From NCBI GenBank assembly GCA_945878725.1, contig CAMCTY010000013.1:1-43649 (forward strand): a DNA stretch of 43,649 bases, given 5' to 3'. This DNA comes from Bifidobacterium breve. GTDB taxonomy: Bacteria; Actinomycetota; Acidimicrobiia; Acidimicrobiales; Acidimicrobilacustridaceae. The notes under the pieces are model-generated. The model was given only the letters and a program-made list of their open reading frames with translations. It searched no databases and was not told the DNA's origin. This document shows, piece by piece, positions 7,690 through 15,298 of the stretch. The position numbers were made by a program, and so were the translations under genes. Every line of letters starts with the position of its first letter. The first letter of the stretch is position 1.

Positions 7690-9224
7690 TGGTCGGCTCC
7701 TGATGTGACCGGAAACGGTGCGGGGCCATATGGATTCGGCAATCCAAGTTTCCCGGGGTTCAGTACGCCGGTTGGATCGAGCGCAGCCTTGATCGCATGG
7801 AGAGCCTGCGTACCTCCGTCACCAAGGGCCTCGGCCATGAACCGTGCCCGGTTGATGCCGATGCCGTGATGGTGGCTGAGGGAACCGTCGCATTCGAGTC
7901 CGGCGCGGGCGCCAGCATCCCAACACGCCGTGTAAAGCGCGTCTGTGGCGATCGCATTGTTCTCGGAAGGTTTGCCAGCGAAGGTGAAGTAGAGGCAGGC
8001 GCCATCGGAGTAGCTATGCGAGAGATGCGCCGAGGCGGCGAGGACGCCGGGAACCGAAGCGATCGCGTCGCGCACGGTGACGTAGAGATTTGGGAGATCT
8101 GTCCACGAAACGGTGAGCTCCATCGTGTCGACGACGAAGCCCTTCGAGATCAATGCCTCAAGGGCGGACACATCGTTGCGATGGCCCAACCATTTTTCGA
8201 CAAGAGCGTCATCAAGTCGGATTGTGCCGGCGCACTCCTGCTCGGTGATTTGAGCTGCGGCGTCAACCACTACTGGATCGCCTTCGTCGAACACGAGCAG
8301 CACGGCAACATCGCCAGTTCCGTAGCTGCGGTTGGCTTCGGCGGCGTCGTACAGGCGAAGGGCGGCAGGAGCGAGACCGCGCTGCACGATACGCCGGCAC
8401 GCGTCGGCGCCTTCTTCGAAACTGGGGAACGACCACGCTGAACGGGCTTCGCCTTCGGGGATGTTCCAGGCGCGAAGTCGGGCTGCAGTGATGACGCCGA
8501 GGGTTCCTTCGGATCCGACGAACAGTTGGTTGAGATCGGGACCGGCCGCCTGTCGGGCGTGACCGCCGGTCTGCACGAACGTTCCGTCGGCAAGCACGAT
8601 GTCAAGACCGACGACGATGTCCTCGATCTTTCCGTAACGATTCGAGAGTTGTCCGGCTCCTCGACACGCAAGCCAGCCGCCGATTGTCGAGAGGCTTACC
8701 GACTGTGGCCAGTGACCAACGGTGAGTCCGTGCGCAGAGCGAAGCTCGGCTTCCATGAGATCGCCGAACGTGCCAGCCCATACGTCGACGATGCCCGATT
8801 CCTGATCCACAGAGCGGATGCCAGTGAGCGCGCACATGTCGAGAATCACGCCGCCGAATAACGGTACGGAGCCGCCGACGACACCACTGCGGCCAGCTGC
8901 CGGTGTGACCGGAATTCCAGACGCATTGCAGAGTCGCAAGATCGTGGAGACCTGTTCGACTGTTGTGGGCTGCACGACGGCCGCGGCCAGTGAACCGACT
9001 TGGTTGTCTGCTGCCCATGTCATGGCCAACGGCCACCAGTCACGACTCGACTCGGAGAGCGTTGCCGGATCTACCGAGACGTGCGCTCCGGTGGCCTCGA
9101 GGTCACGGATGAATTCGGCGTTGAGCCCAATTGTCGAAGAGACAAAGTGGGCTGTTGTCGAAGCAGCTCCATCGCCGCCGAGTTCGATCGGTGGCGTCGG
9201 TCGTCCCGGGCCGATGGTCGTCAC
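7686..9224 (-). CDS. FAD-linked oxidase, alkyl-dihydroxyacetone-phosphate synthase-like
   Basis: 512 aa. The FAD-binding PCMH domain covers about residues 80-265 (AAVVQPTTVEQVSTILRLC, AAGRSGVVGG, GWLACRGAGQLSNRYGKIED, FVGSEGTLGVIT), followed by a FAD-oxidase C-terminal domain. SLSHHHGIGINRARF, with the His triplet at 451-453, matches the signature of alkyldihydroxyacetonephosphate synthases, which swap the acyl chain of acyl-DHAP for a fatty alcohol to make ether lipids. Bacterial relatives also include glycolate and lactate oxidases, so the reaction is not certain. The ATG overlaps the glpD stop (9221-9224). GlpD produces DHAP, the backbone of AGPS substrates, which supports a link to glycerolipid metabolism. 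Confidence 0.82.
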   Translation of the reverse strand: MTTIGPGRPTPPIELGGDGAASTTAHFVSSTIGLNAEFIRDLEATGAHVSVDPATLSESSRDWWPLAMTWAADNQVGSLAAAVVQPTTVEQVSTILRLCNASGIPVTPAAGRSGVVGGSVPLFGGVILDMCALTGIRSVDQESGIVDVWAGTFGDLMEAELRSAHGLTVGHWPQSVSLSTIGGWLACRGAGQLSNRYGKIEDIVVGLDIVLADGTFVQTGGHARQAAGPDLNQLFVGSEGTLGVITAARLRAWNIPEGEARSAWSFPSFEEGADACRRIVQRGLAPAALRLYDAAEANRSYGTGDVAVLLVFDEGDPVVVDAAAQITEQECAGTIRLDDALVEKWLGHRNDVSALEALISKGFVVDTMELTVSWTDLPNLYVTVRDAIASVPGVLAASAHLSHSYSDGACLYFTFAGKPSENNAIATDALYTACWDAGARAGLECDGSLSHHHGIGINRARFMAEALGDGGTQALHAIKAALDPTGVLNPGKLGLPNPYGPAPFPVTSGADQ

Positions 9225-10915
9225 GAACCCATCGCCGTGTCGAGCAAAACCTCAGGCAGGCCGGGGGCGGTTCGTTCTTCGCTGATCTGCGCGACGTACT
9301 CATCGACCCGGCGACGTTGTTCCGCGTCATCCCATCCGAGTTCTGGGCCGATGAGGGCAGCGACCGAGGGGGCTGCCGCCGCGGAATCATCACGGGCGAG
9401 GAGTCGGGCGCGGGTACGTCGACTAAGGATGTCGTCGATCGTGAGGGCCATTTCGTAGCGCACGGCGAAGATCGCTTCGGCCCGCAGATACGGAAGACCG
9501 GGTACCAGTGGGGCGGCGAGGTCGGGATCACTCTCGGCAAGAGCGAGAACAGCTGCGGTGTCCGAGCCATATCGATCGGCGAGATGGTTCACGACATCGG
9601 CGCCGAGGGGGGAGAGGGTGGCCGCTTGTGAGACCAGTTGGTCATAGCCGTCGGCACCATGGAGTTCGAGGCGCTTGGTTCGACTTTTACGATGCAGATT
9701 CGACAACGCTTTGCGGTCGAGGACATGTTCGACGATCTCGTCGACGGCGTCAGCGGCCATCTCCCGGTAGGTCGTGAGTTTTCCGCCGGTGACGGTGACA
9801 ACGCCGGCATCAGAACGGTTCACGCTGTGGCGGCGGGAAAGATCGGCGGTGCGGCCCGATGCTTCGGGATCGGCGACGAGCGGACGCAGGCCGGCCCAAG
9901 TGCCAACGATGTCGGCTTCGGTGATCTCCGTCGTCACGGAACCGTTGATCGCCCGAAGGAGATACTCGATGTCCTCAGCGGTGCACTGCGGATCATCGGC
10001 GGGGCCTTGGTAATCGGTGTCGGTGGTTCCGACGAACGAGAAGTCACCCCACGGAACGACGAAGACCGAGCGTTTGTCACCCGGAACGGCGATAACGGCC
10101 GCGATCTCGTTACGGATCTTGTGCCACGGCAGCGTGATGTGGATGCCTTTTGCGGGGCGGATGGTGCGCGGTCGGCCCGGTTCGTCGAACGAGCGCACAT
10201 CGTCAGCCCAGACTCCGGCCGCATTGATGATCGAATCGGCAGTGACGCTGATGGTGCGGCCATCGGCAACGACATCAACACCGCAAACTTTGCCGCTGTC
10301 GTTCTTCCGCACCGATGTGACGGCAGCGTCGTTGACCACGACCGCCCCGAATTCAAGTGCCGCAGTGCGGGCGACGGCAACGCACAGTCGCGCGTCATCG
10401 GCTCGGGCGTCGTAATACAGATAGGAAGAAACGAGATTCTCGGGAGGCAGCGTCGGGAAGTACTCGAGGGCCTTGTCTTTGGAGAGGCGCTTGTGCACTT
10501 TGCCGATGCGGAGGCCTCCGGTGAAGTCGTACATCCACATGGCGGTGCCCATTGCCCGTGCGAGCTTGCGGCTCACAACGCCGTTCTTCGAGAAGATCGG
10601 AATGAGGAACGGCAGAACCTTGACGAGATGCGGGGCGTTGCGGCGCAGGATCTGACGCTCAGCGAGTGCTTCGTAGACAAGTCGGATATCGCCCTGTTGC
10701 AGATAGCGAAGACCACCGTGCACGAGTTTGGAGGACTTGGATGAGGTTCCCGAGGCGAAGTCGTGTCGCTCAACCAGGGCGGTGCGTAGACCCCGCGATG
10801 CCGCATCAAGTGCGCATCCGACCCCAGTAATTCCGCCGCCTACAACAATGACGTCGAAATGGGATTCTTCAAGCCTCTGAAGGGCCGACTGGCGATCAAA
10901 TGTGCCGGGCATCAT
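9221..10915 (-). CDS. glpD: Glycerol-3-phosphate dehydrogenase, FAD-dependent
   Basis: 564 aa, the usual length for actinobacterial GlpD. It oxidises glycerol 3-phosphate to dihydroxyacetone phosphate at the membrane and passes electrons to quinone. The N-terminal Rossmann motif VIVVGGGITGVGCALDAASRG is followed by the family signature ASGTSSKSSKLVHGGLRYL; the DAO domain runs to about residue 380 and a C-terminal helical domain follows. Two consecutive ATG codons open the gene. A TAGGCT box lies 8 nt upstream, so the mRNA is leaderless or nearly so. It is the first gene of a seven-gene minus-strand run and overlaps the flavoprotein gene by 4 bp. Confidence 0.95.
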   Translation of the reverse strand: MMPGTFDRQSALQRLEESHFDVIVVGGGITGVGCALDAASRGLRTALVERHDFASGTSSKSSKLVHGGLRYLQQGDIRLVYEALAERQILRRNAPHLVKVLPFLIPIFSKNGVVSRKLARAMGTAMWMYDFTGGLRIGKVHKRLSKDKALEYFPTLPPENLVSSYLYYDARADDARLCVAVARTAALEFGAVVVNDAAVTSVRKNDSGKVCGVDVVADGRTISVTADSIINAAGVWADDVRSFDEPGRPRTIRPAKGIHITLPWHKIRNEIAAVIAVPGDKRSVFVVPWGDFSFVGTTDTDYQGPADDPQCTAEDIEYLLRAINGSVTTEITEADIVGTWAGLRPLVADPEASGRTADLSRRHSVNRSDAGVVTVTGGKLTTYREMAADAVDEIVEHVLDRKALSNLHRKSRTKRLELHGADGYDQLVSQAATLSPLGADVVNHLADRYGSDTAAVLALAESDPDLAAPLVPGLPYLRAEAIFAVRYEMALTIDDILSRRTRARLLARDDSAAAAPSVAALIGPELGWDDAEQRRRVDEYVAQISEERTAPGLPEVLLDTAMGS

Positions 10916-10923
10916 AAGGCCTG

Positions 10924-10929
10924 AGCCTA
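10924..10929 (-). promoter_or_regulatory. Putative -10 box (TAGGCT) of glpD
   Basis: TAGGCT on the minus strand, eight bases before the first ATG of glpD. With 17-bp spacing the -35 hexamer would fall inside the palindrome at 10942-10953. Confidence 0.45.
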
Positions 10930-10941
10930 GGGCGACGACCC

Positions 10942-10953
10942 GGGTCCGGACCC
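10942..10953. promoter_or_regulatory. Perfect 12-bp palindrome upstream of glpD, possible operator
   Basis: GGGTCCGGACCC reads the same on both strands. It lies where the -35 element of the glpD promoter is expected, so a bound dimer could block that promoter. Confidence 0.4.
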
Positions 10954-11061
10954 ATCGGAAGCGACGCCGGTCACCTCAGGTGCCGTGCCGAACCGGCAGA
11001 GCGTTTGCAATCCGCATGGTTCCTGACCAGCACAAAGGCAGGAAAGCTGCCGAAACTCGTT

Positions 11062-11091
11062 TTGTGTCGGCCCGTGGCCCGCGGCGATACT
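11062..11091 (+). promoter_or_regulatory. Possible promoter of the whiB-like gene
   Basis: TTGTGT (11062-11067) and GATACT (11086-11091) are 18 bp apart, 46 bases before the ATG of the whiB-like gene. Both boxes match the consensus only partly. Confidence 0.3.
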
Positions 11092-11137
11092 CAACTCTTC
11101 CCATTCGCCGACGGTCCGTAGGAGCCGAGTACTCCCG

Positions 11138-11374
11138 ATGAAACAGCCTTGGCACTCTCAGGCCGCCTGCACGGGTCTCGACCCCGACATCTTCTACCCT
11201 CCGTCCGAGGATGATCTCGACACCGCACCAGCAAAACTGGTGTGCGCAGAGTGCTCGGTGCGCGAGCCTTGTCTTGAATTTGCACTCGCGGTCAGGGAGA
11301 AGGATGGCGTATGGGGCGGAGCCACGGAACGAGAACGACGTCGAATGATCCGGCAGCGTCGGCGTACGGCCTGA
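11138..11374 (+). CDS. WhiB-family iron-sulfur transcriptional regulator
   Basis: 78 aa with the four WhiB cysteines: Cys11 (AACTG), Cys36 and Cys39 (CAEC) and Cys45 (EPCLEFAL), which hold a [4Fe-4S] cluster. GVWGG at ~57-61 and a basic tail RERRRMIRQRRR follow, for sigma-factor and DNA contact. WhiB proteins occur in actinobacteria and their phages, and act in redox sensing, development and drug tolerance. A GGAG lies 13 nt before the ATG, with weak spacing. The gene is divergent from glpD across 222 bases and ends 4 bases before trpD. Which WhiB subclass it belongs to cannot be decided by eye. Confidence 0.95.
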   Translation: MKQPWHSQAACTGLDPDIFYPPSEDDLDTAPAKLVCAECSVREPCLEFALAVREKDGVWGGATERERRRMIRQRRRTA

Positions 11375-11378
11375 AACC

Positions 11379-12449
11379 ATGACCGACCACTCGTTTGGTC
11401 GGGCCACCGACGCGGACAGCTTTGACGGCTGGTCCGTCGTCTTATCGACGCTGATGGCCGGAACGGGGCTCTCATCGCACCAAGCCGGGCTGGCGCTCGG
11501 CCAAATACTCGCCGGCGAGGCAACCGATGCACAGATCGGGGCTTTCCTCATCGCCTTGCGCATGAAGGGCGAAACCGTCGACGAAATCACCGGGATGGTC
11601 GACACGATGCTTGCGGCCGCAGCCCCGATTTCGTTGCCAGCCGGAATTGATCCCATCGACATCGTCGGAACGGGTGGTTCCCCGAGCCGTCGCGTCCATG
11701 CGCTCAATGTTTCGACCATGGCGAGTTTTGTTGCCGCCGGGGCCGGAGCGCGCGTCGTGAAGCACGGCAACCGAAAAGCTTCATCAACCTCGGGATCCTC
11801 TGATCTTCTCGAGGCACTAGGCATTGCCGTCGAGCTCGACGGTCCAGGGGTTGCGCGCTGTGTCGCCGAAACGGGAATCGGCTTCTGCTTTGCCCGATCG
11901 TTTCATCCCGCCATGCGCCATGCCGGCCCGGTCCGCACCCAACTCGGTGTGCCGACGGTGTTCAACTTCCTCGGTCCGCTCTCCCATCCCGCTGGCGTGC
12001 AGCGTCAGGTGATCGGCGTGAGCGATCGGACGACAGCTCCGATCGTGATGGGCACTCTGCAACGCCGCGGTGCGCCGCGGGCGATGGTTGTTGCCGGCGA
12101 CGACGGAATGGACGAGTTCACGATTACGGGCGCGTCGACTGTGCATGAACTTCGCGACGGAGTCGTGACGACACGAAGCTTCGATCCAGGTGAGATTGGT
12201 ATCGCCGTCGTGGATGCCTCGGCGATTGCCGGCGGCGATCCGCAAGCCAATGCGCGCATCGCCCACAGCGTGTTCGCCGGTGAAGCGGGGGCCTATCGCG
12301 ACATCGTGTGTCTCAACGCCGCCGCTGGTCTTGTTGTTGCCGGGATTGCCGACGATCTCAGCGCCGGATTCGTACTTGCCGGGAATTCGATCGATTCCGG
12401 TGCGGCGGCAAACGTCCTCGCAAGATTGCAGATCGTCTCCAACGCTTAA
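11379..12449 (+). CDS. trpD: Anthranilate phosphoribosyltransferase
   Basis: 356 aa. It joins anthranilate to PRPP in tryptophan synthesis. Visible are the helical N-terminal domain (SSHQAGLALGQILAGEATDAQIGAFLIALRMKG), DIVGTGG, VVKHGNRKASSTSGSSDLLEALG, FCFARSFHPAMRHAGPVR and FNFLGPLSHP. The PRPP loop is unusual: after GTGG it reads SPSRRVHALNVST, about three residues longer than the common GTGGD-x-x-x-T-x-N-x-S-T and without the Asp. The start follows whiB by 4 bases, with no clear ribosome site. It converges with the nuclease gene and the two stop codons overlap (12446-12449). The trpD/nuclease pair is also adjacent in M. tuberculosis (Rv2192c/Rv2191, from memory). Confidence 0.92.
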   Translation: MTDHSFGRATDADSFDGWSVVLSTLMAGTGLSSHQAGLALGQILAGEATDAQIGAFLIALRMKGETVDEITGMVDTMLAAAAPISLPAGIDPIDIVGTGGSPSRRVHALNVSTMASFVAAGAGARVVKHGNRKASSTSGSSDLLEALGIAVELDGPGVARCVAETGIGFCFARSFHPAMRHAGPVRTQLGVPTVFNFLGPLSHPAGVQRQVIGVSDRTTAPIVMGTLQRRGAPRAMVVAGDDGMDEFTITGASTVHELRDGVVTTRSFDPGEIGIAVVDASAIAGGDPQANARIAHSVFAGEAGAYRDIVCLNAAAGLVVAGIADDLSAGFVLAGNSIDSGAAANVLARLQIVSNA

Positions 12450-14146
12450 GCCCTAGCGCGTTCGTTGTCCCGACCGAGTTGGGTTAACCCTCCCTTGGGA
12501 GCGAATGACGGAAGCTGGGGAAGCGCCGAAACGAAGATTCCGTCGCAATGATCGAGTGACAGCTGGTGAGCGCTTCGGTCGAGCCATGCCGCAACACAGT
12601 TGAGTTCATCGGCGAGTTCTCGATCGAGTGGGGGCAGTGTCGCCGGTTCGGCGAAAAGCTTTCCGATGATCACGCCTTCATCGTCGAAGACATCACCGGG
12701 GCCCCATGCCCGTACGAGTCGACCCTCTTCAAGTTCGGCACCGCCCTGGTCAGGTAGCTCGAGTCGCAAACGACCGGCATTACGGAGGCGATCGAATCGA
12801 CGTTGTCTGCTCAGGGCGCTTGCGAGTGCGTCGGCGCGATCGCGCATGTCGGCCGCCTCCTCGAAGCGCTCCTCGTCGGCCAGCACGGCAATTCGCGCGA
12901 CGAGCGGGGCGAGAAGGAGATCGGGCTCGGTTGTGAGGCCGCGCACTGTTCGCTCGACGACGCGGCGGTAGTCCTCGGGATCAACACCACCGGCACATGG
13001 GCACATCGATACGCCGAGTTGGGCGGCCGCGCACGGAGCGGAGCGCGATGGGTTACGTCCGACGCGTCCGGCGCATCGACGAAGGGGAACGGCGGTGTGA
13101 ATCGCCTCGATCACCCGTTGTGCCATCGACCTCGATGACAGGGGACCGATGTAAAGACCTTGATCGTCTTTCGTCTCTTTGACGACAGAGAGCCTCGGGA
13201 ATGTTTCGCCGAGCGTGAGTTTCACGTAGACGTATTTCGCCCAGTCCTTGGACTGGCGGTTGTAGCCGGGCGAGTACTTGTGAATGAGCCGGACCTCATG
13301 GACCGCCGCGGCAAGAGGATGCGGTTGGACGATGTGATCGATGCGAACGGTCTCGCGGAGCAACGCGCCCACCTTTCGGCGCTCGTCGCCAGAGAAGTAG
13401 GAACGGACGCGTGATCGCAGGTTGGTGGCCTTGCCGACATAGAGCACATCGCCGTGGGCATTTCGGAAAAGGTAGACACCGGGCGAGCGTGGGAGGTTCT
13501 CGGTGAGTCGAAGTTTGGACGCCTGTGCGTGGCCGGCCATTTTGGGCAGAGTAATGAGATCGTCGAGTCCGGTGACTCCGAGGCGACCGGCGCGCTCGAT
13601 CAGCAGATGCAGGAGATCACCCGTGGTGAGCGCATCGTCGAGGGCTCGGTGCGATGGTCGATGTTCGAGCCGGAGTCGTTCCGCGAGTGTCCCCAACTTG
13701 CAGTTGGGTACTTCGTCGCGCACGAGTCGGCGAGCGAGTGCGACGGTGTCGAGAGATTGATTGCGCAGTCGCGGCCGCTCGTCGCGTTCGAGAGCGGCTT
13801 GGACGAACGACATGTCGAATCGCACGTTGTGGCCAACAATGACGGCGTCGCCAATGAACTCGAGCAGCGAAGGAAGCACGGCTTCGATGCGCGGCGCAGG
13901 CAGGACCATTGACTGGGTGATGCCGGTCAGGACGGTGATCTGGGGAGGAATTGCGCAGCCGGGGTTGACGAGCGTCTGGAACGTTCCGAGGCACTCGCCG
14001 CCCCGCAACTTCACTGCGCCGATCTCGGTGATTCCGCACGTGGCGGCCGACCCACCAGTTGTCTCAAGATCGATCACGCAGAACGTGACATCGCTCAGCG
14101 GCGTACCCAGATCGTCGAGAGTGAGCTGACTTGGCTCCACGGGCAT
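12446..14146 (-). CDS. DEDDh exonuclease fused to UvrC-like GIY-YIG nuclease
   Basis: 566 aa from ATG 14146. Residues ~20-185 form a DNA polymerase III epsilon-type 3'-5' exonuclease (VIDLETTG, VGHNVRFDMSFV, HRALDDALTTGD, the DEDDh residues). Residues ~215-300 form a GIY-YIG domain (SPGVYLFRNAHGDVLYVGKA, NLRSRVRSYF). A UvrC-like Cys region (CAAAQLGVSMCPC) and a UVR-like helix (DEERFEEAADMRDRA) follow. The fusion is typical of actinobacteria and is thought to act in DNA repair. A second ATG lies 7 codons upstream at 14167. I choose 14146 because TTGTCT-17 nt-CAGACT-6 nt-ATG gives a good leaderless promoter. It is divergent from a small zinc-ribbon gene. Confidence 0.93.
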   Translation of the reverse strand: MPVEPSQLTLDDLGTPLSDVTFCVIDLETTGGSAATCGITEIGAVKLRGGECLGTFQTLVNPGCAIPPQITVLTGITQSMVLPAPRIEAVLPSLLEFIGDAVIVGHNVRFDMSFVQAALERDERPRLRNQSLDTVALARRLVRDEVPNCKLGTLAERLRLEHRPSHRALDDALTTGDLLHLLIERAGRLGVTGLDDLITLPKMAGHAQASKLRLTENLPRSPGVYLFRNAHGDVLYVGKATNLRSRVRSYFSGDERRKVGALLRETVRIDHIVQPHPLAAAVHEVRLIHKYSPGYNRQSKDWAKYVYVKLTLGETFPRLSVVKETKDDQGLYIGPLSSRSMAQRVIEAIHTAVPLRRCAGRVGRNPSRSAPCAAAQLGVSMCPCAGGVDPEDYRRVVERTVRGLTTEPDLLLAPLVARIAVLADEERFEEAADMRDRADALASALSRQRRFDRLRNAGRLRLELPDQGGAELEEGRLVRAWGPGDVFDDEGVIIGKLFAEPATLPPLDRELADELNCVAAWLDRSAHQLSLDHCDGIFVSALPQLPSFAPKGGLTQLGRDNERARA

Positions 14147-14152
14147 GTCGAC

Positions 14153-14158
14153 AGTCTG
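14153..14158 (-). promoter_or_regulatory. Putative -10 box (CAGACT) of the exonuclease/GIY-YIG gene
   Basis: On the minus strand TTGTCT, 17 bases, CAGACT, six bases, then ATG 14146. It is one of the few sites here with a recognisable -35 hexamer, and it decides the start of the gene. Confidence 0.5.
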
Positions 14159-14188
14159 ACCGAACATGCGTACGAAGACAAGCCTCGG

Positions 14189-14194
14189 TAAGAT
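14189..14194 (+). promoter_or_regulatory. Putative -10 box (TAAGAT) of the small zinc-ribbon gene
   Basis: TAAGAT, seven bases, then GTG 14202. It is divergent from, and within 60 bases of, the nuclease gene start. Confidence 0.5.
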
Positions 14195-14201
14195 CGCCGC
14201 C

Positions 14202-14447
14202 GTGACTACCCCCCGATACCGCTGCACAGCGTGTGGCAACCTGACCCGGTTCGACGTGACTTCAACGAAGCAGACTCGGGCGTTCCACCATTACAGCGTC
14301 GGGGGCGAACTCTCGATCGAGGACGAGGAAGTTCTCGTCGAGTCGGTGGAACTTGTCGCCTGTCAGTGGTGTTCGAGCGATCGCTCTGTTGTGGCGCTTA
14401 CTCAAGCGGAAGCCGAAGCGGTCGATGCCGCCGGGGGCATTGCCTGA
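14202..14447 (+). CDS. Small zinc-ribbon-like protein, function unknown
   Basis: 81 aa from GTG 14202. Two Cys pairs about 40 residues apart, RCTACG near the N-terminus and ACQWCS, look like a zinc ribbon. The stretch between them carries FHHYS and an acidic segment SIEDEEVLVE. I recognise no named family. The start is set by a TAAGAT box 7 nt upstream, and it removes a spurious N-terminal extension from the longer open frame. It is divergent from the exonuclease/GIY-YIG gene and ends 3 bases before the stop of the convergent SDR gene. Confidence 0.72.
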   Translation: MTTPRYRCTACGNLTRFDVTSTKQTRAFHHYSVGGELSIEDEEVLVESVELVACQWCSSDRSVVALTQAEAEAVDAAGGIA

Positions 14448-14450
14448 GAT

Positions 14451-15197
14451 TCAGGCCCAACCGCCGGCGTACGAGATGTACTGGCCGGTGGTGAAAGTGC
14501 TGGACCCATCGAGGAAGACGCTGCAGAACGATGCGAATTCGCTCATGGAACCGAGACGGCGCAATGGAACCTGTTTCTCGACGAGCTTGCGTACCTCGGG
14601 ATCGTCGGCGCCAGTGGCGGCGAGGAACTCCGGAAAGTCCATGAAGTTGGTGCCGACTGCGTTGACTTGAACGTTGCTGCGCGCAACTTCACCGGCAACG
14701 TTGCGGGCCAGCATTGTGGCGCCGGCGCGAACTGATGAATAGAGGGCTCCACCGGGAAGTGGTTTGGCGCCCGACGCGCTCGTGATGACGAGGATTTGAC
14801 CGGATCGTTGCTCGGTCATCGGGGGAACTACTGCTTTCAGGAAATGGAAAGGCGCGTGCAGACAGCCGTACACGATCTTGTCGAGTTGCTCGAGAGTGGA
14901 ATCGACAAACTTGCCCGGAATGATCTGCCCAGATGCCACGACCGCAGCATCGATATGGCCGAACTTGTCGAGAGCGGAGGCGATCAGCAACGGGGCCGAT
15001 TCAGGCTTCGACATGTTTGACACGCCCTTGACCGCCAGCACCTTTGCCCCGGTTGCCTCAAGTTCCGCTACGAGTTCGGGGGACGGATCGCCGAGGGCGA
15101 GGTCGCAGTCTCGGGCAGCAAGCATCCTGGCCAGTTCGGGGCCAACGTAATGGCGAGCGTCGGCAACAACCGCGATCCGGCGGGATTTCTCGGTCAT
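14451..15197 (-). CDS. Atypical short-chain dehydrogenase-like protein, catalytic residues replaced
   Basis: 248 aa from ATG 15197. The SDR fold is recognisable (ILVITSASGAKPLPGGALYSS, NVQVNAVGTNFMDFPEF, the C-terminal TGQYISYAGG). The N-terminal dinucleotide motif TGxxxGxG is instead VADARHYVG, NNAG is VASG, and the catalytic Y-x-x-x-K is Y153-S-S-V-R157. It therefore may not be a standard NAD(P)H oxidoreductase, and could bind another ligand or partner with the normal SDR encoded opposite. An inverted repeat lies in the 101-base divergent region shared with that gene. GAGG lies 10 nt before the start, a moderate ribosome site. Confidence 0.8.
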   Translation of the reverse strand: MTEKSRRIAVVADARHYVGPELARMLAARDCDLALGDPSPELVAELEATGAKVLAVKGVSNMSKPESAPLLIASALDKFGHIDAAVVASGQIIPGKFVDSTLEQLDKIVYGCLHAPFHFLKAVVPPMTEQRSGQILVITSASGAKPLPGGALYSSVRAGATMLARNVAGEVARSNVQVNAVGTNFMDFPEFLAATGADDPEVRKLVEKQVPLRRLGSMSEFASFCSVFLDGSSTFTTGQYISYAGGWA

Positions 15198-15258
15198 GGT
15201 GAGCCTCGTTCGTAGCGTGTCGTTTGCGATAGTGGCAGGATTAGCGACAATAACAGCA

Positions 15259-15273
15259 GGTGCTGTCAGCACC
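15259..15273. promoter_or_regulatory. 15-bp inverted repeat between divergent SDR genes, possible operator
   Basis: GGTGCTG-T-CAGCACC is a perfect 7-bp inverted repeat around one base. A GACAAT box at 15246-15251 with TTGCGA 16 bp upstream could start the plus-strand transcript right at the repeat, so a bound repressor would block it. Confidence 0.5.
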
Positions 15274-15298
15274 CGCCGCAGAACGAGGAGCGTAGGAC

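Noticed and set aside
9638-10744. Long open frame of 368 codons on the plus strand
   Set aside because: It lies wholly antisense to glpD, whose motifs are intact; the translation is low-complexity and resembles nothing.
10976-11824. 282-codon frame on the minus strand
   Set aside because: Antisense to whiB and trpD, both of which are clear on the plus strand.
12481-12490. 10-bp palindrome GGGTTAACCC
   Set aside because: It is inside the coding end of the exonuclease/GIY-YIG gene, is short, and has no partner element or promoter nearby.
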